Shown one piece after another: positions 53,477 to 64,000 of a DNA stretch of 64,000 nt (the stretch's first letter is position 1; the number at the start of each line of letters is the position of its first letter). Origin of the DNA: Erinaceus europaeus (lineage: Eukaryota; Chordata; Mammalia; Eulipotyphla; Erinaceidae); the NCBI RefSeq assembly GCF_950295315.1, contig NC_080168.1, forward strand, positions 66,473,254-66,537,253. The letters run 5' to 3'. A model generated the notes under the pieces. It was not told the DNA's origin, searched no databases, and saw nothing but the letters and a program-made list of their open reading frames with translations. A program made the translations under genes and the position numbers.

Positions 53477-53999
53477 TGAAGGATGCAGACTGCAGTGACT
53501 CCATGACAGGCTCCAAAAACTGCAGAAATGAGATAGGCCCCAGTTTCTAGAAGAACAGTTCCCTGGAATTCAGAGCAGTTAATGACTGTGTGTCAACAGG
53601 AACCTAGTGAAAGGCATCTCCGGAGAGATAGAGACCGTTAAACATTTCCAAGGCATCTCCAGAGAAATAGGGACCGTTAAACATTTCCAAGGCATCTCCA
53701 GAGAAATAGGGACCGTTAAACATTTCCCCCATATGTACACACGCAATAACCTCAAGGCCAGGTCTGTCATGGAGTTTTCCCATATGTATGTAAAATATAA
53801 CCACAAGGCTAAGCTTGTCACGTATGCTATGTAACCCATACCATATATATCCTTGTGTGCTGGGGTTCGAGGTCGAGCACCTGGAGCAGCTGTGTCTGTG
53901 TCCACACGGTCTTGGCCCTAGCCTGGCTAGCAATAAAGATTCTGTGCTTTTGCATTACTCTTGTCTCTTGGTGTCTTCCTTAGATAACTAAACCCAACA
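53477..53999 (+). mobile_element. Solo LTR, gamma-like, 4-bp target duplication
   Basis: TGAAGGATGCAGACTGC to AACTAAACCCAACA, flanked by TTAT at 53473-53476 and 54000-54003. AGCAATAAAGATTCTGTGC is the polyadenylation region. U5 CTTGTCTCTTGGTGTCTTCC parallels the provirus LTR at 21973. U3 holds three 39-bp repeats (53612-53728). Confidence 0.95.
53612..53728 (+). promoter_or_regulatory. Triplicated 39-bp U3 repeat (enhancer-like)
   Basis: Three head-to-tail units starting AGGCATCTCC at 53612, 53651 and 53690; the last two are nearly identical. Position in U3 and tandem layout resemble enhancer repeats of gammaretroviral LTRs. Enhancer role is inferred. Confidence 0.7.
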
Positions 54000-54158
54000 T
54001 TATCTCAATTATTATGATTCCTTCAAGCTCCATCCAAGATGGAATGAAGAAGGTGAAGTCACCATTTTTAATAGCTGAGCAGTATTCCATTGTGTATATA
54101 GACCACAACTTTCTGAGCCACTCATCTATTGTTGGACACCTGGGTCTTTAATTTACTA

Positions 54159-54521
54159 TGTTGGTCTGCTTCTAATTCTGTTTCTAAGACCCCTTCTGTT
54201 GCATTGCTTAACACTGTGGTTTATTTATATAATCACTGCTTTACCTGAGACCTGCCCTGCCTACAGGGCATTGGTTTAATCCCCACTGGTTAGATGCAAG
54301 CTTGATACTCATGCTTTTTCCTTCTCCCCACCCCCTATCCGACATATTTCCTCTTCTGATCTGACACTTCTACCTCAGGAGATATAAAGGACAGGATTTC
54401 CTAATGAAGAGAGATTCTATTGACTGCACTGCATTCTCGCTCATCAATAAAGACTGAACTGTGTCCAGCTCAGCCATGAGTCCTTGGTCTTCTGTCTCCT
54501 GCCCGCGAAGCTAGCCCAGCA
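54159..54521 (+). mobile_element. Short solo LTR, 6-bp target duplication
   Basis: TGTTGGTCTGCTTC to GCTAGCCCAGCA, flanked by TTACTA at 54153-54158 and 54522-54527. GGAGATATAAAGGAC (TATA) and TCATCAATAAAGACTG (polyadenylation) are in order. Related to 37357-37712 at its 3' end. Confidence 0.92.
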
Positions 54522-54524
54522 TTA

Positions 54525-54712
54525 CTAATTTACTAGAGACAGAGAGAAACTGAGAAGGGAAAAGGAGCTAGAGAGGGAAAGAGACAGAGAGACACCTGAA
54601 GCCCTGTTTCATCAGTTGTGAAGCTTTCTCCAGCAGGTGGGAACCAGGGGCTTGAATCCAGGTCTTTGTGCACTAGAATGTGTGCACTCAACTAGGTGTG
54701 CCACCACAAGGC
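54525..54712 (-). mobile_element. SINE-B, antisense
   Basis: ACTAGAGACAGAGAGAAACT, GGTGGGAACCAGGGGCTTGA and CAACTAGGTGTGCCACCACA. Confidence 0.85.
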
Positions 54713-54889
54713 CCTTCTCTTTCTCTTTCTAAGAAAAGGGCATGGAATCCATAAGGAGTAAAAGAATCATGCAATCGTGGAGCCCCAGTAATAACTCTGG
54801 GTGGCAAAACAAATAAATAAATATCCTTTTTCATAAGATATTTAGTCACTGGTCCTAAAACTTTTTTTTCTTTTCTTTGCTTTTATTTT

Positions 54890-55258
54890 TATTTTATAGA
54901 TTTATTTATTTATTTTATTTTGCCCCCCAAGGTTATCACTGGGGATAGATGCCAGCACTATGAATCCACTGCTTCTGGAGGCTATTTTTCCTATTTTGTT
55001 GCTTTTGTTGTGGTTTTGGTTTGGTTGCTATTATTATTGTTGTTATAGCTGTTGTTGTTGTATAGGACAGAGAGAAATGGAGAGAGGAGGGGAAGACAGA
55101 GAGGGGGAGAGAAAGATAAAAACCTGCAGAACTGCTTTACCACTTTCAAAGCATCCCTCTGCAGGTGGGGAGCTGGGGGCTTGAACCAGGATCCTTAAGC
55201 TGGTCCTTGCGCTTTGCACCATGTACACTTAACCAACTTGCTACCACCCAGCTCCCAT
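54890..55258 (-). mobile_element. SINE-A long variant, antisense
   Basis: CCCCAAGGTTATCACTGGGG, GCTTCTGGAGGCTATTTTTC and the antisense body to CTACCACCCAGCTCCC. Confidence 0.9.
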
Positions 55259-55259
55259 T

Positions 55260-55655
55260 TATTTTTAAGATTTTGTTTATTTGTTTATGAGAAAGATAGG
55301 AGGATAGGGGCTGGGTGGTGGAGCACCTAGTTGAGTGGACATGTTACAATGCACAAAGACCCAGGTTCAAATCCCCAGTCCCCACCTGCAGGGGAAAAGC
55401 TTCACAGGTGGTGAAGCAGTGCTGCAGGTGGCTCTCTTCCTCTCTATCCCACCCTTCCTTCTCTATTTCTGGCTGTCTCTATCCAATAAGTAAATAGAGA
55501 TAATAATAAAAAAATAAAAGGAAAAAATAAAAGAAAGATAGGAGGAGAAAGAAAGAACTAGACACCACTCTAGTACATGTGCTGCCAGGGATTGAACTCA
55601 GGACCTCATGCTTGAGAGTCTAATGTTTTATCCACTGACCCACCTCCCAGACCAC
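55260..55655 (-). mobile_element. SINE-C, antisense, split by SINE-B
   Basis: AAGATTTTGTTTATTTGTTT to 55304, then AAGAAAGAACTAGACACCAC to TGCTTGAGAGTCTAATGTTT. 55656-55884 holds a weak SINE-like antisense segment only. Confidence 0.88.
55305..55531 (+). mobile_element. SINE-B, 15-bp target duplication
   Basis: GGGGCTGGGTGGTGGAGCAC, GGTTCAAATCCCC, TATTTCTGGCTGTCTCTATC. AGAAAGATAGGAGGA occurs at 55290-55304 and 55532-55546. Confidence 0.95.
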
Positions 55656-55884
55656 CTCTTTTTTTTCTGAATATCCGGAATATAAATATTCAAAGACATC
55701 TTTGAGATAGCACTAGTGCGCATGACTGTATGTTCTAGGGACAGAGTGCCCCAATTGTGTCACCACACCTACCACCTCACCGGCTTGAATCTGGGTCACA
55801 CATGTGGCAAAGTGGTGAGCTGTGTTGTCTATGTGATCGATTTTTCTTAGTCCCTCAAAACATTTCAAAAACATGTATGTCATG

Positions 55885-56192
55885 TTGTCTGGGAGGTGGT
55901 GCAATGATAAAGTGCTGAACTCTCAAGCATGAGGTCCCAAGTTCAGTCTTTGGCCACACATGTGCCAGAGTGATATCTGGTTCTTTCTCTCTCTTCCCCA
56001 ACCCACTCATTAATAAATAAGTAACATGCTAAAATATATATATATGTGGTGGTCGAGGAGGTGGCACAGTGAATAAAGCATCAGACTCTCAAGCATTAGG
56101 TCCCAAGTTAAATTCCCAGCAGCACATGTACCATTGTCTGATTTTTTCTCTCTTTGCCTGTGTTTCACATTAATAAATAAATAAATAAAATC
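55885..56192 (+). mobile_element. Two SINE-C copies in tandem
   Basis: 55888-56035 (CTGGGAGGTGGTGCAATGAT ... TAATAAATAAGTAACATG) and 56052-56192 (GGAGGTGGCACAGTGAATAA ... AATAAATAAATAAAATCTTA). Confidence 0.88.

Positions 56193-56196
<4 letters not shown>

Positions 56197-56227
<31 letters not shown>
56197..56227. repeat. (GT)n microsatellite
   Basis: About 15 TG units at the tail of the preceding SINE-C. Confidence 0.95.
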
Positions 56228-56228
<1 letters not shown>

Positions 56229-56420
56229 ATTAGTTGTGGAGAGTGATTAGCTCTCATGAGGAAAAAGAAAAAAATATTGGAAAGAAGTTTGTCCTTTCTT
56301 GGAAAGGATTATCTTGAGCAATTTAGAACCTTGAGGATCTCCTGAGTTCTGAGAGCCCTCAGAAAAGGCACTGAGGCTTTTCCCCCGATTCGACTTCCAG
56401 AGGCAGAGCTACGAGCAGCA

Positions 56421-56485
56421 GATCGCTTCCTCTCTTCTCCTCTCCTCTCCTCTCCTCTCCTCTCCTCTCCTCTCCTCTCCTCTTC
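56421..56485 (+). repeat. CTCCT pentamer array in the L1 5'UTR
   Basis: About a dozen TCCTC units; the copy at 25107-25133 has about five. It sits just inside the 5' end, in the promoter region of L1. Confidence 0.9.
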
Positions 56486-57177
56486 TCTCCCTGATCAACT
56501 AGGAATACCAAAGGAGACCACCCGGACCGAAACAAGACAGGATTAGAATGACCACAGGAACCCAGTAAATCACCCGTGAGTACAAACACGCGTGGCTGGT
56601 GACAGAGAGGAGAGAGGGGCCTAAGGAGAGATTAAGTGACTGCTAACAGTTCAACAGTTTATCAGTGGAGACACCACTCCAGTCTGCTCCACCAACAAGG
56701 GGACAGCTGAAGGGAGGAAAGGAATCCCCAGAGACTCACCAAGTGCAACTCTGAGTCTCCATTGCTACTACCCTCAGAATCTGGAGCAGCAACAGGGTGG
56801 GACACCAGGGGACAGAGATCTAACCAGGAAACTCAGGAGAAGACCTATACCTCAGTGGCATAGCTGAGGGGCTGTGAAAGTCTCTTTGCATAACCACTGG
56901 ATTATCTCTGCCACACCCTGCTTTATCTCTTGGTCAGGAGTCAGTTATTAAACTAAGAAGCCTACTGATAGTTTAAAAGCCCTCAGGCTCCCATAGCCTA
57001 CAGGGAAGGAAAAAAAGAGGCTTTTACACCACTGAGCTCCAACTCAGGGATTGAAAAAACTGTTAACTTCCACCACGGTAAAACCTTTAATTAACTTATT
57101 TAGACACAAGTCAATCCAGGCAATAGTGATCAATAATTTGAAAAGTACTGATAAAGGGAACTCATAATATATAAAAC

Positions 57178-58148
57178 GGTTAAAACAACAAGAAAAAATA
57201 TTGGAGACTCAAACCAGGACAAGAGTCCAGCTAAAAGTCCTCCAGAGGGTGAAGCACAAAACAATGAGTTCAACATCCAAACATTAGCTAAGGAAATAAT
57301 AACAGGAGTGAGTAAAGAATTTGAAAAAATTGTAATCAGAAATGCAGGAACAACATGAGAATATGGAAGAAAATTCTAATAATATCATGGTTATTAGAGA
57401 GCTGAAAGCTGAAATCGCTGAGCTAAGAAGGCAACTAGCTGAACAAGCAAAAACAGTATCAGAACAGGGAAACAAAATAGATGAACTCCAGAAAGCAGTA
57501 GAGGGCAGAGAGAATAGAATCTATGAGGCTGAAGACAGAATTAGCAAGACTGAGGATGAATTAGAGACAACTAAAAAAGAAGTAAGAGATCTCAAAAAGA
57601 GATTAAGAGATGCTGAAAACAACAAGAGAGTCCTATGGGATGACTTCAAAAGAAACAATATACGCATTAGTGGCTTACCAGAGGAAGAAAGAGAAGGAGA
57701 GTAAGAAAGCATTCTCCAGGCCATAATAGCTGAAAACTTCTCTAGTCTAAACAACATCAAAGACATAAAGATTCAACAATCCCAGAGGGTCCCAAACAGA
57801 ATTAACCTAGACTTCAAGACACCAAGACACATCACATTTAGAATGGAAAGGAATAAGGATAAAGAAAGGATCCTCAAGGCTGCAAGAGAAAAACAAAGAG
57901 TCACCTACAAAGGAACACCCATAAGATTAGCAGCAGACTTCTCCATACAAACACTACAGGCCAGAAGAGAATGGCAAGATATCTATCGAGTGCTCAATGA
58001 GAAAGCCTTTCAGCCAAGAATACTATATCCTGCTAGACTGTCATTCAGACTAGATGGAGGCATCAAAACCTTCTCAGACAAGCAACAGTTGAAGGAATCA
58101 ACCATCACCAAGCCTGCCCTGAAAGAAGTTCTGAAAGGTCTCCTATAA
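57178..58148 (+). pseudogene. L1 ORF1 remnant
   Basis: The start codon of the sister copy is ACG here (near 57178), and a frameshift lies near 57350. A long open stretch 57342-57704 carries the coiled coil (ELKAEIAELRRQLAEQAKTV, KIDELQKAVEGRENRI) and NNIRISGLPEEEREGE. It ends at TAA 57702-57704, the stop shared with the L1 at 25067. The RNA-binding C-terminal domain is otherwise open to TAA at 58146 (RMERNKDKERILKAAREKQR, LYPARLSFRL). Encodes the L1 RNA chaperone when intact. Confidence 0.9.
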
Positions 58149-58204
58149 ACAACGAGACCACCACAAATAGGACATATATCAAAACACTCTAAAACTCTAC
58201 AAGA

Positions 58205-61200
58205 ATGGCGTCAAAATATCTTCAATCTTTGATATCAATAAATGTCAATGGCCTGAATTCACCTATTAAAAGACACAGAGTAGGAAGATAGATCAAAAAA
58301 CACAACCCAACAATATGTTGTCTACAGGAAACTCACCTAAGTCAACAAGACAAACAGAGACTTAAAGTGAAAGGATGGAAACTATCATACAAGCCAATGG
58401 CCCACAAAAAAGGGCAGGAACAGCTATTCTCATATCTGACATGATAGACTTTAAAATAGATAAGATTAAAAAAGATAGGAATGGACACTACTTAATGCTC
58501 AGAGGATCAGTCAATCAAGAGGACTTAACAATTATTAATATCTATGCACCCAATGAGAAGCCATCTAAATACATCAAACTTCTACTGAAAGAGCTACAGC
58601 AATATATTAACAGTAACACAATCGTAGTAGGGGACTTCAACACCCCACTCTCTCAACTTGACAGATCATCCAGGAAGAAAATCAGTAAAGACATAAGGGA
58701 GCTAAATGAAGAGATAGATAAACTAGAACTATTGGACATTTTCAGAGTCATTCATCCCAAGAAACTGGAATACACATTTAACTCAAATCCACATGGATCA
58801 TTCTCAAGGATAGACCATATGTTAGGCCACAAAGACAGCATCAGCCAATTCAAGAGCACTGAAATCATCCCAAGCATCTTCTCAGACCACAGTGGAATTA
58901 AACTAACACTTAACAATCAACAAAAGATTAGTAACAGTCCCAAAATGTGGAAGCTCAACAGTACACTTCTTAACAACTTCTGGGTCAAAGAGGAAATCAA
59001 GGCAGAAATCAAAATGTTTCGAGAGTTCAAAGAAAATGAAGACACAAGCTATCAAAATATTTGGGACACAGCTGAAGCAGTCCTAAGAGGGAAGTTCATA
59101 GCTATACAAGCACACATTAGGAAACAAGAAAAGGCACAAATAAACAGCCTGATTGCACATCTTAAAGACCTAGAAGAAGAACAACAAAGGAATCCTAAAG
59201 CAACGAAAAGGACAGAAATCACTAAAGTTAGGGCAGAAATAAATAACATTGAGAATAGGAAAACCATACAAAAGATCAATGAAAGTAAATGTTGGTTCTT
59301 CGAAAGAGTAAACAAAATCGACAAGCCATTAGCCAGACTCACAAAACAAAAAAGGGAGAAGACACAAATAAATCGGATAGTAAATGAAAGAGGAGAAATC
59401 ACAACAGACACTGCAGAAATTCAACATATCATGCGAGGCTTCTGTGAACAACTATATGCCACCAAGCTAGAGAACCTGGAAGAAATGAATGATTTCCTAG
59501 ATACCTACCAACTTCCAAAACTAAGTCAAGAGGAAGTGGATAACATGAACAGGCCCATCACAGCTAATGAAATTGAAATAGTTATCAAAAATCTTCCCAA
59601 AAATAAAAGTCCTGGACTAGATGGTTTTACAAATGAATTCTACAAAACTTTCAAAGAAGAACTAATACCTCTACTTTTAAAAGTCTTCCAGAAGATTGAA
59701 GACACTGGAATACTCCCTGCCAGCTTCTATGAAGCCAACATCACCCTGATACCAAAAGCAGACTGGGACACAACCAAAAAAGAAAACTACAGACCAATAT
59801 CTCTGATGAACATAGATGCAAAAATATTGAACAAAATGCTAACCAACCGGATACAGCAGTATATCAAAAAGATTGCTCATCATGACCAAGTGGGGTTTAT
59901 CCCAGGCATGCAAGGTTGGCTTAATATATGTAAATCAATCAATGTGATCCACCACATCAACAAAAGCAAGACCAAAAACCACATGGTCATATCAATAGAT
60001 GCAGAGAAAGCTTTGACAAAATACAACATCCCTTTATGATCAAAACACTACAAAAAAGGGGAATAGATGGAAAATTCCTGAAAGTAGTGGAGTCTATATA
60101 TAGCAAACCTACAGCCAACATCATACTCAATGGTGAAAAACTGGAAGCATTTCCCCTCAGATCAGGTACTAGACAGGGATGCCCACTATCACCATTACTA
60201 TTCAACATAGTGTTGGAAGTTCTTGCCATAGCAATCAGGCAGGAGCAAGGCATTAAAGGGATACAGATTGGAAGAGAAGAAGTCAAACTCTCCTTATTTG
60301 CAGATGACATGATAGTATACATGTAAAAACCTAAGGAATCCAGCAAGAAGCTTTTGGAAATCATCAGGCAATACAGTAAGGTGTCAGGCTATAAAATTAA
60401 CATTCAAAAGTCAGTGGCATTCCTCTATGCAAACACTAAGTTAGAAGAAATTGAAATCCAGAAATCAGTTCCTTTTTCTATAGCAACAAAAACAATAAAA
60501 TATCTAGGAGTAAACCTAACCAAAGAAGTGAAAGACTTGTATACTGAAAATTATGAGTCACTACTCAAAGAAATTGAAAAAGACACAAAGAAGTGGAAAG
60601 ATATTCCATGTTCATGGGTTGGAAGAATTAACATCATCAAAATGAATATATTACCCAGAGCCATCTACAAATTTAATGCTATCCCCAAATACAAACAAGA
60701 TCCCAAACACATTTTTTAGGAGAATAGAAAAAACGCTACAAATGTTTATCTGGAACCAGAAAAGACCTAGAATTGCCAAAACAATCTTGAGAAAAAAGAA
60801 CAGAACCGGAGGCATCACACTCCCAGATCTCAAACTGTATTATAGGGCCATTGTCATCAAAACTGCTTGGTACTGGAACATGAACAGACACACTGACCAG
60901 TGGAGTAGAATTGAGAGCCCAGAAATGAGGCCCCACATGTATGGACATCTAATCTTTGACAAAGGGGCCCAGACTATTACATGGGGAAAGCAGAGTCTCT
61001 TCAACAAATGGTGTTGGAAACAATGGGTTGAAACATGCAGAAGAATGAAACTGAATCACTGTATTTCACCAAATACAAAAGTAAATTCCAAGTGGATCAA
61101 GGACTTGGATGTTAGACCAGAAACTATCAAATACTTAGAGGAAAATATTGGCAGAACTTTTTTCTGCATAAATTTTAAAGTCATTTTCAATGAAACGAAT

Positions 61201-62031
61201 CCAATTACAAGGAAGACTAAGGCAAGTATAAACCTATGGGACTACATCAAATTAAAAAGCTTCTTCACAGCAAAAGAAACAATTATAGAAACCAAGAGAC
61301 CCCTCACAGAATGGGAGAAGATCTTTACATGCCATACATCAGATAAGAGTTTAATAACCAACATATATAAAGAGCTTGCCAGACTCAACAACAGGACAAC
61401 AAATAACCCCATCCTAAAATGGGGGGAGGACTTAGACAGAATATTCACCACAGAAGAGATCCAAAAGGCCGAGAAACACATGAAAAAATGCTCCAAGTCT
61501 CTGATTGTCAGAGAAATGCAAATCAAGACAACAATGAGATATCACTTCACTCCTGTGAGAATGTCATACATCAGAAAAGGTAACAGCAGCAAATGCTGGA
61601 GAGGGTGTGGGCTCAAAGGAACCCTCCTGCACTGCTGGTGGGAATGTAAATTGGTCCAACCTCTGTGGAAAACAGTCTGGAGAACTCTCAGAAGGCTAGA
61701 AATGGACCTACCCTATGACCCTGCAATTCCCCTCCTGGGGATATATCCTAAGGAACCCAACACATCCATCCAAAAAGATCTGTGTACACATATGTTCTTG
61801 GCAGCACAATTTGTAATAGCCAAAACCTGGAAGCAACCCAGGTGTCCAACAACAGAGGAGTGGCTGAGCAAGTTGTGGTCTATATACACAATGGAATACT
61901 ACTACTCAGCTATAAAAAATGGTGACTTCACCGTTTTCAGCCGATCTTGGATGGACCTTGAAAAAATCATGTTGAGTGAAATAAGTCAGAAACTGAAGGA
62001 TGAATATGGGATGATCTCACTCTCAGGCTGA
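58205..62031 (+). pseudogene. L1 ORF2 remnant (endonuclease, reverse transcriptase, Cys-rich end)
   Basis: ATG at 58205 (MASKYLQSLISINVNG), stop TAG at 58289, one-base loss near 58370, then open to 60039. Endonuclease motifs are [22 protein letters not shown] and SDHSG. RT begins [10 protein letters not shown] and [12 protein letters not shown] one-base loss near 60015 moves the frame to 60036-60326, where [11 protein letters not shown] and the catalytic FADD are intact. TAA at 60324 replaces a Glu codon, and a further frameshift lies near 60700. The last frame, 60676-62031 (451 codons), ends with [18 protein letters not shown] (CxxxC, HxxxxC). With five lesions it is inactive, but each catalytic motif is preserved. 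Confidence 0.93.
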
Positions 62032-62317
62032 AGTTGAAAAACAAGATTAGAAAAGAAAACACAAGTCGAACCTGAAATGGAATTGGAGTATTACACCAAA
62101 GTAAAGGACTCTGGGGTGGGTGGATGGGTGGGGAGAATACAGGTCCATGAAAGATGATGAATGACATAGTGGGGGTTGTATTGTTAAATGGGAATCTGGG
62201 GAATGTTATGCATGTACAAACTATTGTATTTACTGTTGAATGTAAAACATTAATTCCCCAATAAAGAAATAAATTATTTTAAAAAAAAAAAGGCACTGAG
62301 GGGCAGAGGGAGGGGGG

Positions 62318-62515
62318 ACGGGCAGTAGCACTGGTGTAAGGATCCTGGCTCAAGCCCCCAGTTCCCCACCTGCAGGTGAGTCAAGCAGTGAAGCACGTCT
62401 GCAGGTCTCTATCTTTCTCTCCCCTTGTTTGTCTTCCCCTCCTCTCTCCATTTCTCTCTGTCCTATCTAACAACAGCAACAGCAATAATAACAATAAACA
62501 ACAAGAGCAAAAAAG
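62318..62515 (+). mobile_element. SINE-A, partial
   Basis: ACGGGCAGTAGCACTGGTGT, GGCTCAAGCCCCC, then CAACAGCAACAGCAATAATA. Head is shortened. Confidence 0.82.
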
Positions 62516-63099
62516 GAAAAAAATCAGAATCGACCTGTAATCCGTTAAACATAAACATATAAATAAAACCGGAATCGGCCTGTAACCTGTTAAAATATAA
62601 ATGTAAAATATATATGTAAACATATAAATGTAACTCCCTACCCTCCATGCGGCCTTGAGTCTCGTTCTTTGGTTACTTTTGAGTTATAGTACGGAATTTC
62701 TTATGACACCATCACAGAGGACCACTTCCTTTAGTTGTTTTTGTAGTCTAGTAGAACATTAAGCTGATGTACTTGACCTTTATCTGTTTATGATACATAC
62801 AGATGTTCTAACCTTGATCTTTGTCTGTGTATACAGATGGTGTAACTTTGATCTTCCGTTCAAAGCAAGCCTAACTCAAAAATATGTCATACTGGTCTTA
62901 AGTACATATGACTTCTGTACATATCCTGTTGTGACTATAAAAGCCCTACTAAGTCTTCCAGTAAACTGATCATTCTCTAAATGGTTCTGTCTATGCCTTA
63001 AATGCACTCTGTCTATGCCTTAAAACAAGAACTGAGACACCGAGAGTCATGAGCAAAGCAAAAGATATATATGGGTATATGGGTATAAGCCAGCAAGCA
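62516..63099. other. Unassigned, partly LTR-like
   Basis: GTGACTATAAAAGCCC near 62933 is TATA-like and a short direct repeat of CTGTCTATGCCTTAAA occurs at 62986 and 63009. No family or gene recognised. Confidence 0.3.
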
Positions 63100-64000
63100 C
63101 ACCAAGGACAATCTTCAGAGCCTTTTTAGACATTACTGGACATGGGAACAACCTGTCCTCTTGGCTCACAATCTAACCATGTTCAGGAAAAGGGGATAGA
63201 AGCCTATATTAGGGGGGAGCCAGGGGTCTACTATAATGGGAAAGGAAGTGCAAGTGTCATGCCCCACTCAAATCTAGAACGATGGGTCTGACAGGGTCAG
63301 CACCCAGGAAAACTCTCTTCAAGGAGGAAGAATTCTGGGAGTGGGTCTTAGCATTCTGAGCAGATCTAAATTGGAAACTCTGATTATTGTTTTCATTATG
63401 TACATGGTAATGATGTCGTGTAATTGGGGATGAACAGCCCCTGTTCCCAGATTAGATACAGATGAACAGGAAATGAGGTGGACGAAGTTATGGGTCATCA
63501 AATACATAAAGTTTTAGGAAAAATTCTTAATAATACTTACTCACCTCCTCTTATGAAATATGTTAAAACTCTACATAAAATACTATCTGCTAATCCTATT
63601 ACTCAGAAATGCATTACCCCATAAAGTACGACATTACTGTGTAAAACTGCAAGGCCATCTAATTAAGAAATGAGCTTTACTTTCTGTTTCAGATATTGTT
63701 TATGTAAGGCTGAAAGATATATAATTTCTCACTGGCTGAATAAAAATTGAGTTCAGATTCACCCTCCAACAGAGTGTGGTGTATTCTGTTCTCCTGACCC
63801 GCCCGGTGGTCACCTTCAGAGTTCCCTGATCCTTCCTGCTGCTCTTCTGCTGTAGCGGTCCTGTCGCATGCAAGGAAGGGGATTTTGGCCAGGAAAATGT
63901 GGCTATAGTGGGAAAGAGAGATTTAGGAAGGGGCTGGGAATTCTAAGCTAATTTTGAAGAAAAACAAGGCATGGTTATAGTCACATAGACATGTAAAAGT
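63100..64000 (+). mobile_element. LTR-like element running off the window, split by another LTR
   Basis: 63110-63254 and 63869-64000 are the reverse complement of 20405-20757 in order. The right end lies beyond the window. Confidence 0.7.
63255..63868 (+). mobile_element. Solo LTR, 6-bp target duplication
   Basis: TGTCATGCCCCACTC to GGTCCTGTCGCA, flanked by TGCAAG at 63249-63254 and 63869-63874. CTGAATAAAAATTGAG is the likely polyadenylation region. Matches 5137-5759 in reverse orientation. Confidence 0.95.

Larger units (their letters stand above)
52513..54152 (-). mobile_element. Old L1 3' region split by L1, SINE and LTR insertions
   Basis: The 3'UTR at 52513-52770 (GACTAATGATTTACAGTCAA) resumes at 53408-53472 (TTTTTCAACTTCTGTCTATG) and again at 54004-54152 (CTCCATCCAAGATGGAATGA, CACAACTTTCTGAGCCACTC), the end of ORF2 in antisense. 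ATTTTTCAACTTCT is present at both edges of the first gap, a likely target duplication. Confidence 0.82.
56377..62287 (+). mobile_element. Complete-length L1, 14-bp target duplication
   Basis: AAAAGGCACTGAGG lies at 56363-56376 and 62288-62301. The 5'UTR (56377 to about 57178) has a CTCCT array, followed by ORF1 and ORF2 remnants, a 3'UTR of about 240 bp with GGGTGGGTGG G-rich motif, polyadenylation signal AATAAAG and an A tail. About 5.9 kb, so not 5'-truncated. Both ORFs carry stops or frameshifts. Confidence 0.97.

Noticed and set aside
25067..62301. Segmental duplication linking the two sense L1 copies
   Set aside because: Flanks and target sequences differ, so they are separate insertions of related elements.

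Overview
This is vertebrate nuclear DNA, almost certainly from a hedgehog-like eulipotyphlan mammal (Erinaceidae). The attribution rests on dozens of copies of tRNA-derived SINEs that I associate with hedgehogs, plus mammalian L1 LINEs and many endogenous retrovirus LTRs. I see no convincing intact host gene. Nearly all of the window is layered transposable elements, and the longest open frames are pieces of L1 ORF1 and ORF2. SINE names used here are descriptive: SINE-A (about 300 bp, AAC/AAT-rich 3' end, with a long variant carrying an extra 3' segment), SINE-B (about 200 bp), SINE-C (about 150 bp, beginning near a GGAGGTGGCRCAGTGGATAA motif) and SINE-D (older, about 130 bp).

Layout. 1-6.8 kb: SINEs, three LTR types and L1 3' ends. 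6.8-14.4 kb: a near full-length antisense L1 interrupted by another L1, SINEs and a small insertion. 14.4-22 kb: SINE nests and solo LTRs. 21.97-32.93 kb: a defective class I (gammaretrovirus-like) provirus with two LTRs, a degenerate proline-type primer site and a polypurine tract. Its internal region keeps pieces of gag (capsid C-terminus, nucleocapsid), pol (RT connection, RNase H, integrase) and env. It is interrupted by a solo LTR, a 4.75-kb sense L1 and, inside its 5' LTR, a 349-bp fragment of a non-L1 non-LTR retrotransposon. 33-37 kb: L1 3' ends and an L1 lineage with a long 3'UTR. 37.4-43.8 kb: a short LTR, a possible unique-sequence stretch, and a 450-bp inverted repeat with arms about 3.9 kb apart. 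43.8-56.3 kb: dense SINE, L1 and LTR mosaics. 56.38-62.29 kb: a complete-length sense L1 with a 14-bp target duplication but broken ORFs. 62.3-64 kb: a SINE and an LTR (running off the end) split by another LTR.

The nesting gives relative ages. The provirus LTRs differ by roughly a dozen substitutions over about 525 bp by eye, so it is fairly young, and everything inserted in it is younger. The most unusual item is the fragment at 22249-22597. It encodes, with one frameshift, the C-terminal tail of a jockey/RTE-type reverse transcriptase, has a short AAG tail and an 8-bp target duplication, and is absent from the 3' LTR. That points to recent activity, possibly after horizontal transfer, of an unusual LINE in this mammal.
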